Positions 14,727 through 24,019 of a stretch of DNA of 24,619 nucleotides are shown here, in pieces; position 1 is the first letter of the stretch, and each line of letters starts with the position of its first letter. This DNA comes from Bacillota bacterium (GTDB lineage Bacteria; Bacillota; Clostridia; Christensenellales; CAG-138): assembly GCA_023451115.1 (NCBI GenBank), contig JAEXFV010000121.1:1-24619 (forward strand), in the 5' to 3' direction. A model generated the notes under the pieces. It saw only the letters and a program-made list of their open reading frames with translations, did no database searches and was not told where the DNA came from. Position numbers and translations under genes: made by a program.

Positions 14727-14993
14727 TTAGTTTGCAGCCACAGTACGCTTGACTGCCAACTGCGCTTTTTTGCGGTTGGCGGCGTTCTTATGAATAACGC
14801 CCTTAGCCGCAGCCTTATCAACAGTGCTAACCGCGTTTAAATAAGCCGCGTCAGCCGCAGCCGCATCACCAGCGGCCAAGGCCTGATCATACCTCTTGAT
14901 GGAGGTCTTCACGGCGGACGTGATCATGCGATTGCGCAGATTCTGCTTCGCTGTGATGCCAACCCGCTTCTTCGCAGATTTGATGTTTGCCAA
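14727..14993 (-). CDS. rpsT: ribosomal protein S20
   Basis: The 88-residue protein has the normal S20 length and the typical start ANIKSAKKR after the initiator, with basic, alanine-rich helices and the motif GVIHKNAANRKKAQL near the end. It binds 16S rRNA in the small subunit body. The start is a TTG at 14993, preceded by GGGGGTG seven bases upstream; an ATG ten codons earlier would give a non-family N terminus and lacks a site. It has its own promoter and terminator and is separate from the htrA operon upstream. Confidence 0.95.
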   Translation of the reverse strand: MANIKSAKKRVGITAKQNLRNRMITSAVKTSIKRYDQALAAGDAAAADAAYLNAVSTVDKAAAKGVIHKNAANRKKAQLAVKRTVAAN

Positions 14994-15091
14994 ACAATTC
15001 ACCCCCTGTACGTTTTGCTGCAAATTTCTTTGCGCTTGTTCTCTCTGTCAAACGGCTAAAAATAACCATTGAAATTGCTCGAACGCAGTAG

Positions 15092-15120
15092 ATTATACCA
15101 TGAGTATCCAGTGGATGCAA
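15092..15120 (-). promoter_or_regulatory. promoter of rpsT
   Basis: On the minus strand TTGCAT (15115-15120) and a perfect TATAAT (15092-15097) are 17 bases apart, with an extended TGG before the -10. This predicts a leader of about 90 bases, room for the feedback control known for S20 in other bacteria. Confidence 0.72.
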
Positions 15121-15242
15121 GAGGCAATTTCTCTATTTAACACGGCGTTTTTTTTAATGGGCCCTCTATTCTTGCTGATTTCTGAGGGAAGCTACCAAAC
15201 ACGCATGGAAAGTCACCGCTGCATTATTGGCGAAAGGTTGGG

Positions 15243-16535
15243 CTACTGCTCAACTTCTACCTGATTCGTAAAATCCATACTGTTTTTATCGCCTAATGTA
15301 ACGCGTATGGTTTGCTCCTCATTATCACGCAATATGGTAAAATCAAGCTGATCCCCCACGCTTTTTTCCTCAATCATGTCAGTCAGTTGCGTCTGGGTTT
15401 CAATAGCAACCCCCTCACATCGAATTACCACATCGCCCGCCTGGAGGCCGCTTTGTTCTGCAGGCCCACCGCGCACTACGCCATAAACCATTACACCGGC
15501 GGGAATTCCCAGCTCTTCTGCCTCAGCGTTGGTAAGCGTAACAACCGTTATCCCTATAGCAGGGCGCTGAATATATCCTTTGGTAATCAGTTCTTCTACA
15601 ATGCCTTTAACGTCGTTAATGGGCAGTGCAAAGCCCAAGCCTTCTGCGCTGATGGAACGGCCATATTCATCATACCCTGCTGTAATGGATTTTGCGGTAT
15701 TAATTCCAATTACTTCACCGCTCATATTCAGCAGCGGGCCACCGCTGTTGCCAAAGTTAATCGCGGCATCTGTCTGAATATATGTATTGGTCTGTCCATC
15801 AATATTAATGCTACGCGCGCGGGCGCTGATGATCCCCATCGTCACAGTGCCTTCCAATTCTCTTCCCAGAGGGTTGCCCACTGCAACCACATATTCTCCT
15901 ACGCGGATACTATCGGAATCCCCAAATTTTAATGCCTTAAGGCCCTGATGCGCTACCTTTAATACTGCAATATCCATAAATGCATCTTTGCCAATCAGCT
16001 CCGCATCCACCTCATCGCCGTTTTGCAAGGTAACCTTCAGGCTATCAGCCCCCTGCACCACGTGGCAATTGGTAAGAATATATCCCTCTGAGGAGATAAC
16101 AAAGCCTGAGCCTTGCCCCTGAAGCACATCTTCATTGCCAATCCCCAGAGACATCTGGACATAATTTTCTACACCCACAACACATTCCCCTACCGCTTCG
16201 GCAATGTCCGGAATAGGATTATCGCTTTCAATAATAAATGGCGCGGTACCATCCAGGTCGGCCATAGGCCGCTGTGTTGGAAAAGGTGTAGGTTCAGGCT
16301 GCACCGTTTGTTCTGCCATAGGTGTGGGCGCTGGCGTATATTGTGGCAACAACTCTGCCCAAGGTATGTTCTGCTGAATGGAACGCACAACGCCTGCCAC
16401 TAAAATGGCCACAATTGCTAATACTGCAGCAATTAAAACAACTAGCAGCACAATTCGCCCTACTTTTGGGCGCTGGTTTTGTTCGCCGCCATCCTGTTGG
16501 CCTGGATCGTTTTCATAATAGGATTGATAGTTCAT
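15243..16535 (-). CDS. htrA: HtrA-type membrane-anchored serine protease
   Basis: A surface quality-control protease of 430 residues. A short cytoplasmic tail, one membrane segment at about 27-50 and a proline/threonine-rich linker (64-90) lead to the trypsin-like domain with H158 (TNCHVV), D188 (MDIAVLK) and S264 (GNSGGPL). A PDZ domain covers about 325-415. The ATG overlaps the histidine kinase stop as ATGA and has AAGGAG upstream, so translation is probably coupled. The order response regulator - kinase - HtrA recalls the walRK...htrC and cssRS-htrA arrangements, suggesting envelope-stress control. Confidence 0.95.
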   Translation of the reverse strand: MNYQSYYENDPGQQDGGEQNQRPKVGRIVLLVVLIAAVLAIVAILVAGVVRSIQQNIPWAELLPQYTPAPTPMAEQTVQPEPTPFPTQRPMADLDGTAPFIIESDNPIPDIAEAVGECVVGVENYVQMSLGIGNEDVLQGQGSGFVISSEGYILTNCHVVQGADSLKVTLQNGDEVDAELIGKDAFMDIAVLKVAHQGLKALKFGDSDSIRVGEYVVAVGNPLGRELEGTVTMGIISARARSINIDGQTNTYIQTDAAINFGNSGGPLLNMSGEVIGINTAKSITAGYDEYGRSISAEGLGFALPINDVKGIVEELITKGYIQRPAIGITVVTLTNAEAEELGIPAGVMVYGVVRGGPAEQSGLQAGDVVIRCEGVAIETQTQLTDMIEEKSVGDQLDFTILRDNEEQTIRVTLGDKNSMDFTNQVEVEQ

Positions 16536-18166
16536 TGCTGCTCTCCTTCCGCTGTCTTGCGCCCTGTATCATGCTTTGTCCCGCTTTCATTTGCTCTGTG
16601 GGTGCGTCCATAGTCTTGAACCCGCCGCAGCGTAAAGGTGAAGCAGGTACCATTTTCTCCGCTTGTTACCTGAATATCCTGGTCGTGCTGGTCTATAATC
16701 CGCTTTACAATTGCCAATCCTAAGCCCGTTCCGCTCTTTTTAGAAGGCGTATGCGCTTTTTCCACTTTATAAAAGCGCTCAAAAATATGCGGGAGATCCT
16801 CCTGTGGTATTCCACAGCCACAATCTTTTACGGAAACAATGGCCTTATAACGGTCAAAATTCCTGGTTGTTATGGTCAATTTTCCCCCATCGGGAGAAAA
16901 TTTAATAGCGTTATCAATTAAATTGCGCAGCACCTGTGCAATTTGAGCACTATCCGCCTCTACCCAGCAATGGGGTTGCAATAAATCTGCCTCTACTTCC
17001 AACTTCTTTTCATTAATCCTGGGCTCAAAGGTAATGAGCGTCCGTCTGGTTAACTCGTTCACGTCAAACTGCTCTTTTTTGGGTGCCTGATGTCCGCTCT
17101 CCATACGGGCCAGATCCAGCAAATCATTTACCATATCCGTCATGCGCCGGGTTTCTCCAATGACAATATCCAAATATTTTTCTTCCTCTTCCTTTGGGAC
17201 AGTGCCATCCTGAATCGCTTCTAAAAATCCCCGCATCGATGTAAGCGGCGAACGCAGCTCATGGCTAACATTGGCTACAAAACTGCGCCGAGTATGCTCC
17301 AAATCATTCAGCTCGTCTGCCATCGTGTTAAACGTCTTAGCCAGTTGCGCTACTTCATCGGCTCCATCATCCTGCAGGCGCAAATTAAATTCCCCTTTTG
17401 AATAGCGGCGGACAGTTGCATTCATATCCGTAATCGGCTTGGTAATGCGGGTGGTGAGGTAAAACACCGCCAACACTGCCGCGACCACCGCAACAAAGGC
17501 GGTAAGCAGTACATCCAAATACACCTGGGTAATAGAGGCATTGACACTGCTCATATCAAAATGCAGCAATACCACGCCATCTGCCGTTCCATCCCGCACC
17601 ATAGCGCGCGCCAAAGTAAGGATTGGCATATCCGACACATCCCGAAACACGTTCCAAACAAGTTCCCCTTCCGCTGTCAACAGGCGGGCATCCCCCGGCG
17701 GCTCCTCCCATTGTTGCAGCCTCTCTCCAATACGGAAGCTGGGAATTGCGGGCCAGATATTGATCCCAGGCAAATTCCAAAGCGCCTGATCTTCTTCATT
17801 CAGCAAGGTATTTCCCGCTTCTATACACAAATCCCATTTCTGGTCTTGCAGCGTCTCATCCATAAAGGAAAAAGAATGGGGGTTTCCCCGGCTATCAATT
17901 ACCTGTATCAAGGCATTGTATTGTCTTGCTACTGTGGTCAGTTTGTCGATAGCCGATTGCTTCTTTTGTGGGTCAAAATACTCTTCAATCAGGATGGTAT
18001 TTATTTTTTCCCCTTCTCGCCGCAAAGTTTCTTCTTCTTCCCGGATATACTGATTTTTAAACATACTGGAAACCGTTATTCCCATCAACAGCAACAAACT
18101 GAGAATAACGGTTAAATACGTAGTAAGCATACGGGAAAACAGTGTGCGAAAGAGGTCTTTCCTCAT
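16532..18166 (-). CDS. membrane sensor histidine kinase, PhoR/WalK-like
   Basis: A 544-residue kinase. Two membrane segments (about 13-34 and 217-238) bracket an extracellular sensor region of about 180 residues that I cannot assign. A HAMP segment follows (about 240-292), then the HisKA site H302 in SHELRSPLTSMRGF, and the ATPase domain with RNLIDNAIKFSP, DCGCGIP and GTGLGLAIVKRI. No PAS domain is evident, unlike classical WalK. It lies 12 bases after the response regulator gene and overlaps htrA by four bases, so the three form one operon. The signal is unknown; an envelope or phosphate cue is inference. Confidence 0.94.
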   Translation of the reverse strand: MRKDLFRTLFSRMLTTYLTVILSLLLLMGITVSSMFKNQYIREEEETLRREGEKINTILIEEYFDPQKKQSAIDKLTTVARQYNALIQVIDSRGNPHSFSFMDETLQDQKWDLCIEAGNTLLNEEDQALWNLPGINIWPAIPSFRIGERLQQWEEPPGDARLLTAEGELVWNVFRDVSDMPILTLARAMVRDGTADGVVLLHFDMSSVNASITQVYLDVLLTAFVAVVAAVLAVFYLTTRITKPITDMNATVRRYSKGEFNLRLQDDGADEVAQLAKTFNTMADELNDLEHTRRSFVANVSHELRSPLTSMRGFLEAIQDGTVPKEEEEKYLDIVIGETRRMTDMVNDLLDLARMESGHQAPKKEQFDVNELTRRTLITFEPRINEKKLEVEADLLQPHCWVEADSAQIAQVLRNLIDNAIKFSPDGGKLTITTRNFDRYKAIVSVKDCGCGIPQEDLPHIFERFYKVEKAHTPSKKSGTGLGLAIVKRIIDQHDQDIQVTSGENGTCFTFTLRRVQDYGRTHRANESGTKHDTGRKTAEGEQQ

Positions 18167-18178
18167 TATGGTTCGGCG

Positions 18179-18865
18179 TTAGCTCCTATTAATTTCAAAT
18201 TTATATCCCACGCCCCAAACGGTTTTGATCTGCCAATCCTCCCGGTCGCCCAATTTTTCACGTATCCGTTTGACATGGACATCCACCGTTCTGCTATCGC
18301 CAAAAAAGTCAAACCCCCAAACCTGCTCCAATAACTGCTCCCGGGTAAATACCCTGCCTTCATGGGCGGTAAGGAAATACAGCAGCTCAATTTCCTTTGG
18401 GGGCATTTCAATGGGTTTGTCGTCCAATACCACCGCATAATTTTCCAAAGACACACAAAGGCCTGGAAGAGAAATCTTTCGTTCCGCCTCCTCCGGCGCA
18501 TTGGAACGGCGCAACACAGCTTTGATTCGCGCCAGCAACTCCTTTGCGTCAAAGGGTTTGACCATGTAGTCGTCCGCACCAAGGTCGAGGCCCTGTACCC
18601 GGTCAAGGGTATCACCCTTGGCGGTAAGCATGATCACTGGCACGGCGCTTTCTTCCCGAATTGCTGCCAGCACCGCCCAGCCGTCTTGCCCCGGAAGCAT
18701 AACGTCCAATATCACCAATACCGGCTGCGTCTGTCGAAACAGCTCAAGCGCCGTATCGCCTCTTTCCCCTGTTACAACGGAAAAGCCGGCTTTTTTTAAA
18801 TACAATTCAATAATCGCCAAAATATTTTTATCGTCGTCGATTACCAATATGGTGTTATTGTCCAT
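18179..18865 (-). CDS. OmpR/PhoB-family response regulator
   Basis: A 228-residue two-component regulator. The receiver domain has the acidic pocket D10-D12, the phosphorylation site D54 (VILDVMLPG), T81 and K103 (MVKPFD). The C-terminal winged helix carries the family pattern YFLTAHEGRVFTREQLLEQVWG and RTVDVHVKRIREKLGD, then TVWGVGYKFE. It is the first gene of the regulator - kinase - htrA group and starts 44 bases after the DUF523 gene, with TGGAGG upstream of the ATG. Its target sites are unknown; PhoP/WalR-like repeats near 24020 are candidates. Confidence 0.95.
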   Translation of the reverse strand: MDNNTILVIDDDKNILAIIELYLKKAGFSVVTGERGDTALELFRQTQPVLVILDVMLPGQDGWAVLAAIREESAVPVIMLTAKGDTLDRVQGLDLGADDYMVKPFDAKELLARIKAVLRRSNAPEEAERKISLPGLCVSLENYAVVLDDKPIEMPPKEIELLYFLTAHEGRVFTREQLLEQVWGFDFFGDSRTVDVHVKRIREKLGDREDWQIKTVWGVGYKFEINRS

Positions 18866-18909
18866 TCCAATCCAACCTCCATTTTATACGGATCGCAAGG
18901 GCCGAACCA

Positions 18910-19341
18910 TCAGCGGGCCTCTACCGGAATGCCATTTACCTTTAAAAGAGCTGAAGTAACTCCGTCTCCAACTTTTTTCTTCCCGGAAAAGCTGCCATCA
19001 TAAATGGTGCCACAGCCGCATGAAGGGCTATTCGCCTTAAGGATTGCCCGTTCAACGCCATACATACGGCAAATACGCAGCGTTTCATAGGCGCCCTTTA
19101 AAAATTCAGCCGTAACGTCCTGCCCATCTTTCGCCATCACCTTCCCATTCCCCAGCAAAACCGCCGCTCCATCCTGGGTCAACTCCGATGGCAATCGGGG
19201 CATCGGCAGGCCTCCCAGGCTTTCTGGACAGGCAACAATGGCTTCACCTTTTCTCACCATTTCTATCATAGCAGGATCCGGCTTGCATCCCCCATCATAC
19301 CGGCAGCGATAGCCAGCCAAACAAGCGCTTATTAATATCAT
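18910..19341 (-). CDS. DUF523 family protein
   Basis: A 143-residue protein of the DUF523 family, whose biochemical role is unknown. It shows the family's conserved cysteine-rich pattern: ISACLAGYRCRYDG at the N terminus, then ACPESLGGLPMPR, AILKANSPSCGCGTIYDG and a glycine-rich end. The cysteines suggest metal or iron-sulfur binding. I start at 19341 because the family begins with this MILISACL segment and an AAAGGTG site lies upstream; a longer frame would run back into mutS2. It sits between mutS2 and the two-component genes, and may be read through from either. Confidence 0.88.
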   Translation of the reverse strand: MILISACLAGYRCRYDGGCKPDPAMIEMVRKGEAIVACPESLGGLPMPRLPSELTQDGAAVLLGNGKVMAKDGQDVTAEFLKGAYETLRICRMYGVERAILKANSPSCGCGTIYDGSFSGKKKVGDGVTSALLKVNGIPVEAR

Positions 19342-19362
19342 ACCATACGCACCTTTCCGAAA

Positions 19363-19379
19363 TATGAACCTTACATGAA
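19363..19379 (-). repeat. 11-bp direct repeat upstream of the DUF523 gene
   Basis: On the minus strand TTCATG (19374-19379) and TTCATA (19363-19368) are spaced 5 bases apart, within a near-exact 11-bp tandem repeat. It resembles a PhoP-type half-site pair. It lies in the 71-base gap after mutS2. Confidence 0.4.
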
Positions 19380-19412
19380 CTTTCATGGCAAATGTGTATA
19401 TATCCGGTTGTG

Positions 19413-21773
19413 TTATTTCAAGGTAACTACGGTAACGCCTGCATCCCCTTCCCCATAATTGCCCAAGCGGAAGCTCTTCACCTTGGGGTGCCGTTTTAAA
19501 TACGTCTGCACACCCTGGCGCAGCGCCCCTGTGCCTTTGCCATGAATAATGCTGATTTCCGTACGTCCATGGATGCAAGCATCATCAATATAGCGATCCA
19601 CCTCCACCAAAGCTTCGTCAACCATTTTTCCTCTTATATCAAGTTCCAAGCCCGCCTCCTCCCGGTTGCTGTCCAAATGTATTTTCCCGGTTGTAGGCAA
19701 GGCTTTTACCGGATCATGAATCAACCGCACATCCTCCAGCTTCACCATCATTTTGATGATGCCTGCTTGCACCTGTACCTCCCCTTTTGCATCCGCAGGC
19801 TTTAATACGGTAGCATTCTGTCCCAAGGTTATCAGCCGTACCCGTTCCCCAGGCCGTACCGATTTCGGGGCATTCCCCTGCACGTTATCCTGTGCTAGCG
19901 GATCTGCCAGGCTTTTTTCCTGTTTACGCGCTGCATCCCTGGCTTGCTGGATTGCCCGGTCAACCTGGCGCATATCAACGCCCTTGAGATTTTTTAGCCC
20001 CAGTATGATCCGCTCCATCTCCTCCCGGGTTTCCCGCACCACTTGCCGCGCTTCTTCCCGTGCTTTGGCACGCAACGCCGCTTTTTCCTCTTCCAGGCGT
20101 TTCTTTTGCTGCTCTGTTTGTGCACGTAAGCGCTCCAGTTCATAGCGCGCCTCCTGCGCCTGGAGCCGTTCCTCTTCCGCCCGTTGTCGCTGGGTTTGCG
20201 CGGTTTGGATTACATCTTCAAATTGAATATCCTCCTGCTTGAGAAGTTCCCTTGCCCGGTCAATTATCTCCTCTGCAAGTCCCAACCGCCTGGATATTTC
20301 AAAGGCATTGGATTTTCCTGGAATGCCGATAAAGAGCCGGTAAGTAGGACAAAGCCTGTCTACATCAAACTCCATAGACGCATTTTCCATCCCCGGTTTT
20401 GTCATAACAAACGCCTTGATTTCGCTGTAATGCGTAGTAGCAGCGGTTAAACATTCTCTTTGGTGCAGCGTTTCCAGAATGCTCATAGCCAGCGCCGCTC
20501 CCTCCACAGGATCGGTTCCGGCTCCAAGCTCGTCCAATAACACCAAGCTGTTCTCATCCGCTTTTCCCAGGATATCCACCAAGTTTGTCATATGCGCCGA
20601 AAACGTGGAAAGGCTTTGCTCAATGGACTGCTCATCGCCAATATCCGCCAGAATTTGGTCGAACACACATACGGTAGTGCCCTCCGCCGCAGGTAAAAAC
20701 ATACCGGATTGTGCCATCAGCCCAAACAAGCCCAAGGTTTTCAGGGTAACGGTTTTACCGCCTGTATTGGGGCCTGTCACAATTAAAGTAGTAAAATCCT
20801 CCCCACCCAGCCATACATCGATTGGCACCACATTGTGCGCCGGTATCAAGGGATGGCGTCCTTGGAGTATTTTTATCTTCTTTTTTGTGTCTAGCTTTGG
20901 GCAAATCCCGCGCATTTCCTTTGCCATAGCAGCCTTGGCAAAGATCAAGTCCAATTCGCCTAAAAGGGTTAAACTCTCGCAAAGTTCATCCGCATAAGGT
21001 TCCAACATAGCGGTAAGCCCAGCTAAGATCCTGGAAATTTCCTCCTGCTCCAGTCCCAATAACCGCTTATATTCGTTGCCCAGTTCCACTACGGCCATGG
21101 GTTCCACATAAAGGGTAGCGCCGCTCCCGGATTGGTCGTGTATTAATCCAGGCACATACTGGCGTGCTTCCTGCTTTACCGGCAATACAAAACGTCCGTT
21201 GCGAATGGTTACAATGGGCTCTTGTAAATATTTTTGAAAAGTTGCGCTTTTTACCATGTTGTTGAGTTTTTCTCGGGCTCGTTCATTGGCAATGCGCATT
21301 TGCCTGCGAATATTGGCAAGTTCTGGCGAAGCTGCATCGGAAATTTCCTCTTCGCTTTGAATGCAGCGGGCAATCTCCTCCTCCACACTCCGATGGGAAC
21401 AAAGCTGGCTTGCCATGTGGGATAACAGTGTGATCTCTTCTTCTTCGTGCTGCTGCAAGCGCTCCCTGGCAGTGCGACTTACCCGCAGGCAGCGGGCAGC
21501 ATTCAGCAGCTCTCCCATAGAGAGCGCCAACGCCGCATGCACTCGTTTCAACATGGGCCGTATATCCGAAAAACCCTCTATCGGGCTTTGGCCGCTTCTC
21601 ACCAACAAGCTTTCCGCTTCGCTGGTTTGCTGCAATTGAGCTTGTACCTGGCTTTTTTCCTGGCTTGGCCGCAGTCCGGCCGCCAATTCCTTGCCAATCT
21701 CAGAAGCGGCATATGTCTTGAGCCGCTCTCGTATTTTGTCGTATTCCAATATGGACAATACTCTGTCGTCCAT
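19413..21773 (-). CDS. mutS2: MutS2 endonuclease / ribosome-splitting ATPase
   Basis: MutS2 limits homologous recombination in some bacteria and in Bacillus acts on collided ribosomes. The 786-residue protein lacks the mismatch-recognition domain of MutS1. It has the clamp region, the Walker A loop GPNTGGKT at 334-341, the Walker B segment LVLLDELGAGTDP near 405-417, a charged coiled coil (about 515-600) rich in E, R and Q, a KOW-like part, and a C-terminal Smr domain with LDIRGK and HGKGTGALR. The ATG has AGGAGG, which overlaps the end of the upstream U32 gene region, 9 bases away, so the two are one transcript. Confidence 0.97.
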   Translation of the reverse strand: MDDRVLSILEYDKIRERLKTYAASEIGKELAAGLRPSQEKSQVQAQLQQTSEAESLLVRSGQSPIEGFSDIRPMLKRVHAALALSMGELLNAARCLRVSRTARERLQQHEEEEITLLSHMASQLCSHRSVEEEIARCIQSEEEISDAASPELANIRRQMRIANERAREKLNNMVKSATFQKYLQEPIVTIRNGRFVLPVKQEARQYVPGLIHDQSGSGATLYVEPMAVVELGNEYKRLLGLEQEEISRILAGLTAMLEPYADELCESLTLLGELDLIFAKAAMAKEMRGICPKLDTKKKIKILQGRHPLIPAHNVVPIDVWLGGEDFTTLIVTGPNTGGKTVTLKTLGLFGLMAQSGMFLPAAEGTTVCVFDQILADIGDEQSIEQSLSTFSAHMTNLVDILGKADENSLVLLDELGAGTDPVEGAALAMSILETLHQRECLTAATTHYSEIKAFVMTKPGMENASMEFDVDRLCPTYRLFIGIPGKSNAFEISRRLGLAEEIIDRARELLKQEDIQFEDVIQTAQTQRQRAEEERLQAQEARYELERLRAQTEQQKKRLEEEKAALRAKAREEARQVVRETREEMERIILGLKNLKGVDMRQVDRAIQQARDAARKQEKSLADPLAQDNVQGNAPKSVRPGERVRLITLGQNATVLKPADAKGEVQVQAGIIKMMVKLEDVRLIHDPVKALPTTGKIHLDSNREEAGLELDIRGKMVDEALVEVDRYIDDACIHGRTEISIIHGKGTGALRQGVQTYLKRHPKVKSFRLGNYGEGDAGVTVVTLK

Positions 21774-21782
21774 GATAACCTC

Positions 21783-23921
21783 CTAAGGTTTCATTCCATC
21801 CCATCCACGGTTCCAATGTCCCCGGGTAGTTCCTACTCGTTCCACTTTTTCCCCTGCCAGTGCCGCTTTTGCTGCCTGTACCCGCTCACGCAGCACTTGT
21901 TCCGGTTCATCGAAGAATTCTAACGCCACACAGTCCGGATTAGGTAATTCATTTAGTAGATCCAGCACATCCAGCACCTCACAGTTGCGCACACGCACCA
22001 AACAGCCGCCTTGCTGATGCACGGCGTCCAGAGGGAACAATCGCCCGGTTTCATCCCGCAACGTGCCGGGAGATGTGCCACAATTTTGACATCCGACCTG
22101 ATTTTTTACCGGACAGTGCCATAACTGCATCAGCATTACGCGCCCATAAGCGTAAATCCCAGCGCTTCCTTTTTTGATTATATCACGCAACTGCGGCCTT
22201 GTCAGTTCCAGAGAAAGAAGCGTTCGATCTGCTCCCAAATTCTTTAGCATGTCCAATGTATTTCGGTTTGCCGCGTTGCACAATGGTCCTGCGATTTTGA
22301 TCTTGCAATTGTCCAGCAATGCTAGTTGACCAATATTTTGGGCTATTCCCCCATCTACTAAGCCAGAACCTAAAATAACCGCTATGGTTTTCTGCTCCTG
22401 ATGATGCAGCATTACCCCCGGCAAAACCAGGAGCAGGTGTTTACCAGCATTTCTCCACGATTGCAGTTGCTCAAGCGCCGGCAACACATCCTCCGCCCTA
22501 TAGCAGTTTGGCGCCAATGCAACTTCATCCGCCCCCGCTTGAAACGCTGCCAATGCTCTCGCCAGATCAGGAACCATTGCCAATATCGCGGAGCGAACCG
22601 GCGGCAGTTGGATAGCCTGTTCATTCTCCTCCCTATGTTCCTGCTTGTTGTTTCTAATTTGTCGCCGATGCCGCATTGCCAGTTTTTGCTCTAAATTTGT
22701 TACAGCCTCCCGCCTCAGCTGATTGAGCGCTGCAATGGAGAGAAAAGCAGGGGTTTCCATTTCTATATCGCATTGAGATAAAATAAATGGCGTATCCCCC
22801 ATTTTCTCCAACTGCATGCGATAACGTTGTAGGTCAGGAGCTTTATTCGCTGCTTCCACCGGCGCATCTCCATATGCGATGCCTTCTGCCCCGTTTGTAT
22901 AAAGGCGAAAAGCCGGGCATTGGCCCACTTTTATATACAATTGGCCAGCAATAGGCGTTTTCCTGCGTTCCCCTTGATAGGTTTCCCGCATTTGCGCCAA
23001 CGGTGACGTATTGTCGCTTAAACTCCCCCGGCAATTCGGCCGAACGCCCGAAGCGTTGTAGTAATATCCGGTTGAGCCGTCCCCTCGGGAAAAAATCCGA
23101 TTCATCACAGCAAGGTCTTTTTCCAGCGTGTTTTGATCAGCCCCGTCCAAGGCAGCCCGGTACGCTTTTGTCACTGCCGCTACATATTCAGGCCGTTTCA
23201 TACGCCCTTCCAATTTGATGCTGCAAACACCCGCTTTTCTCATATCATCTATATGGAACAACATACATAAATCGCCCAGGCTTAAAGCATAAGCGTTTTC
23301 TTTTACCTTTTTTGGGCAAATCACATCATATGGTTTGCGGCAGGGCTGAGCACATGCACCACGGTTACCGCTGCGCCCTCCAGCAAGCGAAGAAAACAGG
23401 CACATACCGGAGACGGCTGTACAAAGCGCCCCCTGGGCAAAGCACTCTAAAGGCATCTCGCTGTTGGAATGCAAATAAGCAATTTCCACCAGGGAAAGCT
23501 CACGCGCCAGAACAACCCGCTGCATGCCCAGCCTTTTACAAGCCTGCAATCCTTGCAGATTGTGAATTGCCATCTGTGTGCTGGCGTGTAACGTTACATC
23601 TGGCAACTGCTGGCGCAGCAACCCTATAAATCCTAGATCCTGCACGATCAGCGCATCAGCCCCCGCTTCATACAAAAAAGAGGCATATTCCATAGCCTGT
23701 GGGAGCTCCCTATCCAGTAACAGGGTATTCATGGTGACATGCACTGCAACACCTCTAATATGGCAATAATCCAGTGCACGCTGCATTTCCTCATAGGAGC
23801 CAAAATTATTTGCATAACGCCGGGCATTAAATGCACCACCGCCTAAATATACCGCATCTGCCCCATTTTGTACTGCCGCTACCATGCTATCCCAACCGCC
23901 GGCCGGTGCTAATAGTTCCAT
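21783..23921 (-). CDS. U32-family protein, long type with extra C-terminal domains
   Basis: A 712-residue U32 protein. The N-terminal third is the U32 barrel (MELLAPAGGWDS at the start; signature ECFAQGALCTAVSGMCLFSS at 159-178) with cysteines C167, C174, C190 and C194 placed as in iron-sulfur members. The middle resembles the DUF3656 region of E. coli RlhA-type proteins (23S rRNA C2501 hydroxylation). The C-terminal part looks like a second barrel and ends with a CPVKNQVGCQNC cluster. The start at 23921 follows GGGAGGG; a TTG five codons earlier would lie in that ribosome site. It leads mutS2. RNA hydroxylation is an inference from family members. Confidence 0.88.
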   Translation of the reverse strand: MELLAPAGGWDSMVAAVQNGADAVYLGGGAFNARRYANNFGSYEEMQRALDYCHIRGVAVHVTMNTLLLDRELPQAMEYASFLYEAGADALIVQDLGFIGLLRQQLPDVTLHASTQMAIHNLQGLQACKRLGMQRVVLARELSLVEIAYLHSNSEMPLECFAQGALCTAVSGMCLFSSLAGGRSGNRGACAQPCRKPYDVICPKKVKENAYALSLGDLCMLFHIDDMRKAGVCSIKLEGRMKRPEYVAAVTKAYRAALDGADQNTLEKDLAVMNRIFSRGDGSTGYYYNASGVRPNCRGSLSDNTSPLAQMRETYQGERRKTPIAGQLYIKVGQCPAFRLYTNGAEGIAYGDAPVEAANKAPDLQRYRMQLEKMGDTPFILSQCDIEMETPAFLSIAALNQLRREAVTNLEQKLAMRHRRQIRNNKQEHREENEQAIQLPPVRSAILAMVPDLARALAAFQAGADEVALAPNCYRAEDVLPALEQLQSWRNAGKHLLLVLPGVMLHHQEQKTIAVILGSGLVDGGIAQNIGQLALLDNCKIKIAGPLCNAANRNTLDMLKNLGADRTLLSLELTRPQLRDIIKKGSAGIYAYGRVMLMQLWHCPVKNQVGCQNCGTSPGTLRDETGRLFPLDAVHQQGGCLVRVRNCEVLDVLDLLNELPNPDCVALEFFDEPEQVLRERVQAAKAALAGEKVERVGTTRGHWNRGWDGMKP

Positions 23922-23951
23922 AAAAAGCCCTCCCAATTGGCATCTGCAGGT

Positions 23952-23960
23952 ATTGTACCA
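23952..23960 (-). promoter_or_regulatory. extended -10 promoter of the long U32-mutS2 transcript
   Basis: On the minus strand TGGTACAAT gives an extended -10, about 31 bases before the start codon. The -35 is poor. A second possible pair, TTTTCA (23986-23991) and TAGAAT (23962-23967) with 18 bases between, overlaps it. A short dyad CGCTA-CGA-TAGCG lies in the same stretch. Confidence 0.45.
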
Positions 23961-24019
23961 TATTCTATAGCCGCTACGATAGCGATGAAAACGCCAAAAA
24001 TGGCAGCCAATCGACTGAA

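Noticed and set aside
15100..15264. A 54-codon plus-strand frame (MSIQWMQEAISLFNTAFF...) in the gap between rpsT and htrA
   Set aside because: No ribosome site, it overlaps the rpsT promoter and the htrA end on the other strand, and resembles no known peptide. A real small protein cannot be excluded.
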